Of a DNA stretch of 64,000 nucleotides, positions 46,669 to 55,021 are shown one piece after another. The number at the start of each line of letters is the position of its first letter. Within the stretch, counting starts at the first letter, position 1. The notes beneath the pieces are model-generated. The model did not search any database and was not told the origin of the DNA. It worked only from the letters and a program-made list of their open reading frames with translations. This stretch comes from Sphingomonadales bacterium (lineage in GTDB: Bacteria; Bacteroidota; Bacteroidia; Flavobacteriales_D; Crocinitomicaceae): assembly GCA_016872115.1 (NCBI GenBank), contig VHBC01000005.1:83848-147847 (forward strand), written 5' to 3'. A program made the translations under genes and the position numbers.

Positions 46669-47541
46669 ATGAACCATTTGTTTTCCCTCTTCTTGTTCTT
46701 GAGTTTAAGTATGCTACACGCTCAAGATTTACCTGCTTATAAAATTTATAATTCGAAAGGAAAAGAAGTTTCGTTTAATGCCCTCAAAAAGCAAGCCAAT
46801 GCTGTGGATTTAGTGCTGTTTGGCGAGTTTCACGACAATCCAATTTCGCATTGGTTGCAATTAGAACTTACACAGCAAATGTTTGCCGCTCACGGGAACA
46901 ACTTGCAACTTGGCTTTGAGATGTTTGAACAAGACCAACAAGCTATTTTGAGTGCTTATTTAACTGGCGAAATCAAAGATGAAAAACTAAAAGATACGCT
47001 TAGGCTATGGCCAAACTATCCAACAGATTATGCGCCATTGGTCAATTTCGCAAAAGAAAATGGGTTGTCTTGCGTGGCTTCAAATATCCAACGCAAATAT
47101 GCCAGTCTACTATTTAAGAAGGGTAGAGCGGCACTCGATACACTTCCGCAAGCCACTAAAGAACAAATGGCACCGCTTACTTTTGCTTTTGACACCACGC
47201 TGAGTCAGTACCAAGACATGAAACAAATGGGTGCGCACATGGGTCCTGGAATGGGTTGGCGTATGGTTGAGGCGCAGGCCATCAAAGATGCAACCATGGC
47301 ACATTTCATTTTACACAATCCATGGCGTACGGCTCAGACCGTACATTTACATTTCAATGGCGCGTATCATTCTGATTTTTATCAGGGCATTATGTGGTAC
47401 GTGCAGCAAGAGGCTCCACAAACCCGGATTTTAACAATTAGTACAGTGAGTCAAGAAAATGTGCAGCAATTAGAAAAAGAACACCTTGGCCGTGCAGATT
47501 TCATCATTTGTGTGCCGAGTAACATGACCTCGACGCATTAA
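46669..47541 (+). CDS. ChaN family lipoprotein-like protein
   Basis: AVDLVLFGEFHDNPISHWLQLELTQQMF...LQLGFEMFEQDQQ. Confidence 0.85.
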   Translation: MNHLFSLFLFLSLSMLHAQDLPAYKIYNSKGKEVSFNALKKQANAVDLVLFGEFHDNPISHWLQLELTQQMFAAHGNNLQLGFEMFEQDQQAILSAYLTGEIKDEKLKDTLRLWPNYPTDYAPLVNFAKENGLSCVASNIQRKYASLLFKKGRAALDTLPQATKEQMAPLTFAFDTTLSQYQDMKQMGAHMGPGMGWRMVEAQAIKDATMAHFILHNPWRTAQTVHLHFNGAYHSDFYQGIMWYVQQEAPQTRILTISTVSQENVQQLEKEHLGRADFIICVPSNMTSTH

Positions 47542-47542
47542 T

Positions 47543-48613
47543 TTATTTAAGCGGAATTCCTCTCGAACTAACCGGACCCGTTGCTTTGCTTTTTTCTAAG
47601 CTAAATGTAAAAGTTGTTCCAATTCCAAAAGTACTGCTCACTTGTATTTGTTGCCCGTGAGATTCAATGATATGTTTGACAATAGCCAAGCCAAGACCCG
47701 AACCGCCTTCATTTCGGTTTCGACTTTTTTCAACACGGTAGAATCGTTCGAATAGCCGCGGAATGTGTTCGGGCTCAATTCCAGGACCATTGTCCTTGAT
47801 TTGAATATTGTAGGTATTTTCAATTTCAACAACATTAATACACAACTCTCCGCCTTCGTTTCCATAAGAAATCGCGTTGCTGATCAGATTAAGTAGTACC
47901 TGAGTCATTTTATTGCGATCGGCATTGACGTAGCAAAATGGTTCCGACACATCGGTTCTCAACCCAAAGCGTTTTTCTTTTGCGATGAGCTCCATGGCTT
48001 CAAAGGTCTCTTGGATGAGTTCAAGTAAATCAAAACTGCGGATGTCCAAAGGAATACGCTCTAGTTCTAGTTTAGTGAGTTGATCGAGGTCGTCTAGAAT
48101 GTGTGTCATACGTTCGGTAGACAGTGCCGCTCTTTCTAGAAATGTTTTGCGTATGGCTGGATCTTCCATTCCGCCGTCCAACAATGAATCGATATAACCT
48201 TGAATCGAAAATACGGGTGTTTTCAGTTCATGAGCAAGGTTTCCGAGGAATTCTTTTCGGAAGGCGGCTTGTTCTTTGAGTTTCTCAATTTCTTGGGTGC
48301 GTTTTTGTTTCCAGTCTTGTACATCTTGTTCTCCTTGTGCGACCAGATCATCAATGCTTTGGTCTTTTGGTGTGTTTTGTTCGAGGCTTTGAATACTGCG
48401 GTAAATCAGACTCATTCTGTATTGCAAAAAGCGCTTGATGATGTAATAAAAGATGGTATAAGCAAAAATCCCGGTAACGAGCGGGATTAAAAAGATAAGC
48501 GTATTGCTTAAAGTGACAATTTGTAGGTGTACAAAAAGCGTAAAAAGAAAACTCAGTATATAAAATAAAATACTGCCACTGAGGATTAAAATACTAGGTC
48601 TGGCTTTTCTCAC
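47543..48613 (-). CDS. Sensor histidine kinase (PhoR-like)
   Basis: FLGNLAHELKTPVFSIQGYIDSLLDGG H-box, NLISNAISYG, DNGPGIEPEHIPRLFERFYRV, GGSGLGLAIVKHI. Confidence 0.92.
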   Translation of the reverse strand: MRKARPSILILSGSILFYILSFLFTLFVHLQIVTLSNTLIFLIPLVTGIFAYTIFYYIIKRFLQYRMSLIYRSIQSLEQNTPKDQSIDDLVAQGEQDVQDWKQKRTQEIEKLKEQAAFRKEFLGNLAHELKTPVFSIQGYIDSLLDGGMEDPAIRKTFLERAALSTERMTHILDDLDQLTKLELERIPLDIRSFDLLELIQETFEAMELIAKEKRFGLRTDVSEPFCYVNADRNKMTQVLLNLISNAISYGNEGGELCINVVEIENTYNIQIKDNGPGIEPEHIPRLFERFYRVEKSRNRNEGGSGLGLAIVKHIIESHGQQIQVSSTFGIGTTFTFSLEKSKATGPVSSRGIPLK

Positions 48614-49290
48614 TTGTCGTTGAAGGTATATCCGACACCTTTTATGGTACGAATATACGCATCTCCGAGTTTTTCGCGCAATTTTCTTATATGAACGTCT
48701 ATAGTACGCTCACCAACAATGGTATCATTACCCCAAACGACTGCTAAAATTTGGTCGCGGTTGAATACTTTACCGGGTCTACTGGCCAAAAGTTCTAATA
48801 ATTCAAATTCTTTTTTAGGGAGCTGTAATTCTTTGCCTTCGATTTCCACCATATAGCGATCTCGGTCGATGACAAGTGCTGAGCTGCCTTCTACACCACC
48901 TTTATTTTTGATTCTTCTGAGTAGCGATTCAATTTTACTGATCAATAAACGTGGACGAATCGGCTTGGAAATATAGTCATCGGCACCGGCTTCAAAACCG
49001 GCAATTTGAGCGTAGTCTTCGGTTCTAGCAGTCAAAAATGCAATGACAGGCTGAACCATATTGAGGTCCTTGCGGATTACCTGACACGTTTCAATGCCAT
49101 CCATTTTAGGCATCATGACGTCGAGGAGTATAAGCGATGGATTGATTTGTTGCACCAAGCGCAAGGCTTCGATGCCGTTTGTTGCAGTGAAGACCTTATA
49201 GCCTTCTTTGCGCACATTATACGATAAAAACTCTAAGATATCTGGCTCGTCATCGACAATCAGAATTGTGTGTCCTTTTGTGTTTTCCAT
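48610..49290 (-). CDS. OmpR/PhoB-family response regulator
   Basis: ILIVDDEPDILEFL, LILLDVMMPKMDGIE, winged helix VWGNDTIVGERTIDVHIRKLREKLGDAYIRTIKGVGYTF. Confidence 0.95.
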   Translation of the reverse strand: MENTKGHTILIVDDEPDILEFLSYNVRKEGYKVFTATNGIEALRLVQQINPSLILLDVMMPKMDGIETCQVIRKDLNMVQPVIAFLTARTEDYAQIAGFEAGADDYISKPIRPRLLISKIESLLRRIKNKGGVEGSSALVIDRDRYMVEIEGKELQLPKKEFELLELLASRPGKVFNRDQILAVVWGNDTIVGERTIDVHIRKLREKLGDAYIRTIKGVGYTFNDK

Positions 49291-49302
49291 CGTTTTTGTT
49301 TT

Positions 49303-49334
49303 TTAAAAAAAGAGGGGACCGAAGTCCCCTCTTG
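49303..49334 (-). terminator. Intrinsic terminator after the T9SS cargo gene
   Basis: AGAGGGGAC/GTCCCCTCT (49311-19/49324-32), GAA-type loop, T run on minus strand. Confidence 0.75.
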
Positions 49335-49345
49335 ACTTGAAAAAA

Positions 49346-51892
49346 TTATTTGCGAATCAATAAGCGTTTGATGCCTACTTGATCAGCATTGATCAATTGA
49401 ACTGTGTAGCTTCCAGAAGCTAATTCGCTCACATTGATTGGGAGTAATACGGAACCAATTTCGTTGTACGTTTGTGTAAATACCACACGACCCGTTGCAT
49501 CTAAAATGTTTAAGCTACCAGCAGCTGTATTTTCAAAAGCAACAATAATTTGCTCAGTAGCAGGGTTTGGATATACCTCGAATTGCATTTGAGTTGCCTC
49601 TTCGATTCCAACCTCGATTGAAATTTCGAATGTTGCTGTATTGGTACAGTTTCCGTTGATAGCAGTTAATACAACGGTATATGTGCCGTTTGCAGCGTAG
49701 GCGTGTGCAGGAGCAGTTGCCGAAGAGTTGGTGAAGTCACCGAAATCCCAAGAATAAGCAGTTGCACCTGTGGAAGTGTTTGAGAAAGTAACAACATTAC
49801 CTGCAGTAGTGAATGAACCTGCTGCAGTTGGTGTAGCTGTGAAAGTAATGTTTGTAGTTGCAGATTGTCCAACACCGTTACAAGCATTCGCATTGGTAAC
49901 AGTGACATAAACTGCAGCGGTATTGGTTACCTGAATACTTTGTGAGGTTTCACCAGTTGACCACAAATAAGAATCAGCTGCAGATGCAGTAACCGTTACT
50001 ACATCACCAGAACACGCTTGTGTACTAGATGCGCTGATAGTTGGAGCCGGAGCGCTTGAAACGTTCACAGAAATAGAAGCAGAGGTGCTAGAACAGCCAT
50101 TCGCATCTGTTACGGTTACGCTGTAGTTACCAGTTGCAGAAACAGTTATTGTAGCAGTAGTTGCGTTAGTTGACCAAACGTTGCCAGAAGCAGCACTTGA
50201 TGTTAAGTCAACAGAACCACCTGTACAGAAAGTTGTAGATCCACTTGCAGCAATTGTTGGTGTTGCAGGAAGCGCATTCACAACTACAGTGATTGCTGCA
50301 CGCATACTTTCGTCATTTCCTGCATTTGCTTGAGATACATAGTAAGTGTAGGTACCTGCTGTTGTTGTACTCGGTACAGGTGCGGTTGTTGTGTATGTTC
50401 CGCCCGTGGCTTGTGTATACCAACGAAGTGTGTTACCTGTAATTGCAGTTGCAGAAAGAACTGTTGCAGTTGCGCCTTGGCAGTATGTATAAGAGGTAGT
50501 TGCTACTGTTGGCATGGCAACAGAGAAAAATACCGGATTCAAGAAAGTAGCACCGTTTGCTGCTACTGAACCAGCACCTAAACGTGCATCAGGAGTGGTG
50601 CCAAGTGCAACGAAAAGGTTGACCCAGTTCACCTGTGCAAGTGTTTGAGTCGAATCGTTGCCGTCAACTCCCCACCATGAATTATACCAAGCTGTTGTAG
50701 AGCCACCAGAATTCAGTACAGTGTTGGTGTTGTTTGCACTCCAAGATGGAACGGCAAAGTTGGTAAGGATGTTATTAACGAATACCATGGTGTCGCCATT
50801 AAGGTTCGCTACAACTGGCGCACCTTCAATGGATAAGCCTTTTTCCCATCCTGTAACAAGTGAATTCAATACAGATACCGCGGAGTTGCGACGTAAACGG
50901 AACGCTTTTTCAAATTTTTCTCCTGTAGGTAGTGCGGTTGTTCCATTTCCTTTAGGACCAACTAATGTAACATTAGAGAAAATTGGACGCGTTTTAGGCT
51001 GTGCTGTTGAACCAGTAGCGTCATTATCACATTCAAAAGCATTTGAATCACCTGGTGCATCAGAAATGTCTTTATCTCGAATAGAAAGTGCAAACTGAAC
51101 TTTACCTCTGTAACCAAAATCACAATCGAAGTCGTCATCAAGACCGCGGTAAGCAATAATGTGTTTACAATTTACTGTGCCGCCAAACCACTCAAAAGAG
51201 TCGTCGCCAGAGAAAGAAACTTGAACGTAATCAACAATTGTTTGGTTACCTACTGATCCAAAAGTAATACCATTGATTTCTTTGTTCGGCTCAAGTGCAA
51301 TACCAGCAAACTCTACGCGCACATAGCGTAAAATACCAGAGTTATCGTTGTCAAAATTACCACCGAACTGAGAGTCAGTAGTTGGAACAATCCCTTCGAT
51401 ATTGGCAACACCTCCAGGTTGGTTATTTTTAGCCAAACCAAGTAGTACCAAACCACCCCAGTCACCCTCGTTGCGAGCGCCCACAGCTTCGTTGGAAGTA
51501 AATACAATTGGGTTAGCAGCTGTTCCGTCAGCGATAATTTTAGCACCGCGCGTGATGATCAACGAGCCTTGGGTTAATTTATCTCCGCGGATAATTGTAC
51601 CAGGAGCAATCGTCAAGGTAGCGTTGTTTTTAACATATACTTTGTTCATCAGTTTAACCACACCACTCCAAGTTGTGTTGGTCGTGATGTCTGCTGATAC
51701 AGTTGTTACTGTTGCCGGATAAACAGCATTTTCAGGATCAAAATTTGCCCAGCCAGACGTCCAGTCTGTAGCGGGTGTGTTGTCTGTTACTGGAAAAGCA
51801 CCACGGTAGGTAGTGGGTGTCCAGAAAGCATCCTGAGCCATAGCAGCTGAGCCAAGGCAAAGGGTAGTCAAGAGGGTGTAAATTTTTTTCAT
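49346..51892 (-). CDS. Large secreted protein with Ig-like/PKD repeats and T9SS type A sorting domain
   Basis: Signal peptide, SYSWDFGDFTNSSATAPAHAYAANGTYTVVLTA, C-terminal EVYPNPATEQIIVAF...SGSYTVQLINADQVGIKRLLIRK. Confidence 0.85.
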   Translation of the reverse strand: MKKIYTLLTTLCLGSAAMAQDAFWTPTTYRGAFPVTDNTPATDWTSGWANFDPENAVYPATVTTVSADITTNTTWSGVVKLMNKVYVKNNATLTIAPGTIIRGDKLTQGSLIITRGAKIIADGTAANPIVFTSNEAVGARNEGDWGGLVLLGLAKNNQPGGVANIEGIVPTTDSQFGGNFDNDNSGILRYVRVEFAGIALEPNKEINGITFGSVGNQTIVDYVQVSFSGDDSFEWFGGTVNCKHIIAYRGLDDDFDCDFGYRGKVQFALSIRDKDISDAPGDSNAFECDNDATGSTAQPKTRPIFSNVTLVGPKGNGTTALPTGEKFEKAFRLRRNSAVSVLNSLVTGWEKGLSIEGAPVVANLNGDTMVFVNNILTNFAVPSWSANNTNTVLNSGGSTTAWYNSWWGVDGNDSTQTLAQVNWVNLFVALGTTPDARLGAGSVAANGATFLNPVFFSVAMPTVATTSYTYCQGATATVLSATAITGNTLRWYTQATGGTYTTTAPVPSTTTAGTYTYYVSQANAGNDESMRAAITVVVNALPATPTIAASGSTTFCTGGSVDLTSSAASGNVWSTNATTATITVSATGNYSVTVTDANGCSSTSASISVNVSSAPAPTISASSTQACSGDVVTVTASAADSYLWSTGETSQSIQVTNTAAVYVTVTNANACNGVGQSATTNITFTATPTAAGSFTTAGNVVTFSNTSTGATAYSWDFGDFTNSSATAPAHAYAANGTYTVVLTAINGNCTNTATFEISIEVGIEEATQMQFEVYPNPATEQIIVAFENTAAGSLNILDATGRVVFTQTYNEIGSVLLPINVSELASGSYTVQLINADQVGIKRLLIRK

Positions 51893-52010
51893 CTTTTTAA
51901 ATTTTAAATTCAGTACAAATTTCTATCCTTCTCGCAGCGGGTAAGTTATAGGCCTCTTAAGTTTGCTTTAAATGTGTGTTAATTCTGCAGAACAATTCCT
52001 TAACATTGAC

Positions 52011-54860
52011 TTATAATTTGTATTTAAAGTTGAGTGTAATCGTTTGCCCGAAGGTTATTTCTTGCCAAGCGCTGTCTACACCTTTGTCATAGCGCTTGTT
52101 TTTGTTGATGTCTTGGAAGAAAACCAAATCTTGCGCGAGTAAATCGGCACAGTTGAGTTTGAGCTCATATTTATCTTTCCACGTTTTACCAATCTGCAAA
52201 TCGAGTACATGACGGCCGTTTTCCCAAACACTTGGTTCTTGAATGCTTCCTGCAATAGCAATGCGCTGCCCAACATAGTTGTATGAGAAATTGACCATCA
52301 ATTCTTTTCGGCTTTCGTAGAAGAGTCCTACATTTAGGATATAAGGCGATTGTCCTTGAAGTGGACGGGTAGAACCCGGATATTCTTCAAGGCCTGCAAA
52401 AGCGCTGAGGTCTGCCGCCGAGCGGATCAAAGAGGCGTTGGTGTAAAAAGTTGTTCTCGAAAAAATGGAATTGCTATCTGCTTTGTTGATCCAGCCAAGA
52501 TTCATGCGGTATTCTAGCTCTGCCCCATAACTTGTTGCTTTATCGATGTTATTGAAATACAATTCAGGCTGCCCAGAAGTACCCGTACGCAACAACAATT
52601 CGATGGGGTTGGTAAACGTTTTATAAAAACCAGATACACTGATGATTTGGCCTTTTCCAGGGAAATACTCCAAGCGTGTATCGCAGTTGTTAATGGTTGC
52701 ACGTTTTAATTGTGGGTTTCCAGAAGCCAAGTTGTCGTTCAAGAAGTTGTAGAATGTAAAAGGAGCTAATTCGCGGAACTCAGGACGGCTCACAGTACGG
52801 GCCGCACTTGCTCTCCATTGAAAACGCTCTGTGAACTTATAAGTTAGATTTAATGAAGGCAATAAATCTAGCACCGTTGTATCTAAGTATTTATCTTCAT
52901 TGGAACCAAATTCTACATAATGAAATTTCTGTTGATAAGACTCCGCTCTTAGACCCGTAACCAAACGTAGTTTTGTAAATAAACGCATGTCAACCATGGC
53001 GTAGGCCGCGTGAAGTGAAGAGGAAGCGTCGTAGCTGTCGTCTACGTTGGTACCTTCTTCGAGTTTGAAACCACCTTGTCCGTCGGCCATTAAACCGAGG
53101 TTTTCTGTTGCAAAAATTTGATCTTCTGGCAAAAGCAACAAGCTTGAGTTAAAAGACGAAGAACCTGCTGGGTCATATTTTGAGAACCCGAGGTTGCGTG
53201 CAGCAAAATCTCGACCGCGGTATTGATGAAAACCACCAAACTTGAATAAATTTTTGGAGTCATCACCGCCAAACTGTTTGCTGAAGTCATAACGGGCGCT
53301 TCCAATATTTTCGGTCATTGTTGACCAAAACATATTGCCGGCACCTAACGTTGAAATATCGTTATTTTGAATCACTGCAAAATAAGGCAATGTGGTATCA
53401 ACTTGTTGGTAAACCATTCTGCGCAAGAAAGGAATGTCGCGCGCAACGTTGCTGTAGCCGGCAGTCCAATTAAATTTCCAGTCGTTTTTCCAATTGTGTT
53501 TGCCGAGCAACTGCGTAGTGAGTATATTGTTTTGGGTATACCAGATATTGGTTGAACGCTCATTGTACATGGATTCAATATCCATATCTCTTTTTCCTTG
53601 ACGCGTATTCACTTTGTCGTCAGAAGAAACAGAATACATCGTTTTGAGCTGTAGTTCGGCGCGCTTTCCAAGATCTAGTTTGAGATTCAGTAAACCGGTA
53701 TTGAGAATTGATTTAGTGTAAGCGGAATCTTTGAGTTCATTTTTTGTAATGACGCCTGTAGCTTGTTCTTCAAATTCACGACGCGTCACCAGACTAAAAT
53801 TGTTGGTATTGCTATATGAGTAGGCAAAAATATAGGATAGACTCTTTTTATCTTCCAATTTGATTTTTTTTCCTACGCTATATTGAAGGCTGCCATTTGG
53901 AAGAGCAGTGCCACGTGTTGTTGCCCAATTGGCTGGAATGAGTTGTGCAAGTTCCGCTTTTTGTTGTGTGCTCAATGCGTTGAATTCCGCAGTGGATGGC
54001 AAACCATCTGGGATGGCTCTAAAACCATTTCCGAAACCTAGGATATCACCGCTGCCACCTGAGTAGGTTCTATTGGTTTTAAGTGTGGCAATTGTGTTAA
54101 AACCTGTGCCGATTTGGATATTTTGAAAAGCCTCTGAGCGCGGCTCCACGGTTTTGATATCAATGACACCGCCGGCAAACTCACCCGGGAGTTCTGGCGT
54201 GGCACTCTTCATAATGAATAAATTTTCGAGCATATTTGACGGGAAAATATCAAAAGAAAACGCTTTGCGGTCGCTTTCTGTGCTTGGTAGCGGCGCCCCA
54301 TTGATTAATGCAAAGTTGTAACGGTCAGATAACCCGCGAACCACTACAAATTTGTTGTCTTGAACACTAGCGCCACTCACGCGCTTAAAAACCTGAGACA
54401 CCCTTGAGTCTGGCGTTTTGACAAAAGTGCTTTTATTGATGCCATCTACAACACCTGCTTGGTTGATTTGCATTTTTGTGACTTCCATGTCACCTTTGTT
54501 TTTATCCGTTTTGCGTTCAACCCGAACATCTGTGGTTGTTTGCGACTTCGTTTTGAGTTGCACAGTCGTTTTGCTTTCAGCTCCTTCAACGACCTCAATA
54601 GCCTCACTTTTGAAAGATTCGAATCCGGCTGCCTTGAGTTCAAATGTGTAGGTGCCAGCTGCTAAATTGCTAAATACAAAACTTCCTTTTTCGGCATCAA
54701 TAACCGCTTTATTAGTGACTGATAAACGAATTGTGAATTCCTTGACAGGATTGTTGTTTTCATCGACTACAGTTCCAGAAATAGATCCGGTCTGGCTCCA
54801 TAAAACAGTAGAAAATAAGCCAAAAAATAAGAATTGTAGGGCGAGGGTAAAATACTTCAT
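52011..54860 (-). CDS. TonB-dependent receptor with N-terminal carboxypeptidase-like regulatory domain
   Basis: GSISGTVVDENNNPVKEFTIRLS..., VVRGLSDRYNFALINGAPLPSTESDRKAFSFDIFPSNMLENL plug, C-terminal barrel. Confidence 0.9.
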   Translation of the reverse strand: MKYFTLALQFLFFGLFSTVLWSQTGSISGTVVDENNNPVKEFTIRLSVTNKAVIDAEKGSFVFSNLAAGTYTFELKAAGFESFKSEAIEVVEGAESKTTVQLKTKSQTTTDVRVERKTDKNKGDMEVTKMQINQAGVVDGINKSTFVKTPDSRVSQVFKRVSGASVQDNKFVVVRGLSDRYNFALINGAPLPSTESDRKAFSFDIFPSNMLENLFIMKSATPELPGEFAGGVIDIKTVEPRSEAFQNIQIGTGFNTIATLKTNRTYSGGSGDILGFGNGFRAIPDGLPSTAEFNALSTQQKAELAQLIPANWATTRGTALPNGSLQYSVGKKIKLEDKKSLSYIFAYSYSNTNNFSLVTRREFEEQATGVITKNELKDSAYTKSILNTGLLNLKLDLGKRAELQLKTMYSVSSDDKVNTRQGKRDMDIESMYNERSTNIWYTQNNILTTQLLGKHNWKNDWKFNWTAGYSNVARDIPFLRRMVYQQVDTTLPYFAVIQNNDISTLGAGNMFWSTMTENIGSARYDFSKQFGGDDSKNLFKFGGFHQYRGRDFAARNLGFSKYDPAGSSSFNSSLLLLPEDQIFATENLGLMADGQGGFKLEEGTNVDDSYDASSSLHAAYAMVDMRLFTKLRLVTGLRAESYQQKFHYVEFGSNEDKYLDTTVLDLLPSLNLTYKFTERFQWRASAARTVSRPEFRELAPFTFYNFLNDNLASGNPQLKRATINNCDTRLEYFPGKGQIISVSGFYKTFTNPIELLLRTGTSGQPELYFNNIDKATSYGAELEYRMNLGWINKADSNSIFSRTTFYTNASLIRSAADLSAFAGLEEYPGSTRPLQGQSPYILNVGLFYESRKELMVNFSYNYVGQRIAIAGSIQEPSVWENGRHVLDLQIGKTWKDKYELKLNCADLLAQDLVFFQDINKNKRYDKGVDSAWQEITFGQTITLNFKYKL

Positions 54861-54886
54861 TTGCAGTCTTTAAATTATACTGCAAA
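54860..54886. repeat. 8-bp inverted repeat abutting the TonB-receptor start codon
   Basis: TTTGCAGT-N11-ACTGCAAA. Confidence 0.8.
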
Positions 54887-54911
54887 GGTCAAGTTGTATC
54901 TTTACGCTTAC

Positions 54912-54939
54912 ATTAATCAAAGATTAATAAAGCATTAAT
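54912..54939. promoter_or_regulatory. Three ATTAAT direct repeats with exact 11-bp period upstream of TonB receptor
   Basis: ATTAAT at 54912, 54923, 54934. Confidence 0.55.
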
Positions 54940-54975
54940 AAGCGGTATTATTTTATTAACATTTCCATAACATAG

Positions 54976-55004
54976 AAAAAGGGGCCCATTAGCCCCCTTT
55001 TTCT
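54976..55004 (-). terminator. Intrinsic terminator after the OmpA/TSP3 gene
   Basis: AAAAAGGGG...CCCCCTTTTT hairpin followed by T-rich tract on minus strand. Confidence 0.6.
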
Positions 55005-55021
55005 ATTCAATGGAAATGTGC

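Noticed and set aside
49346-51892. Possible phase-variable repeat protein
   Set aside because: Thr/Ala/Ser-rich Ig-like segments are diverged at DNA level; no homopolymer or short tandem repeat tracts long enough for slippage were seen.
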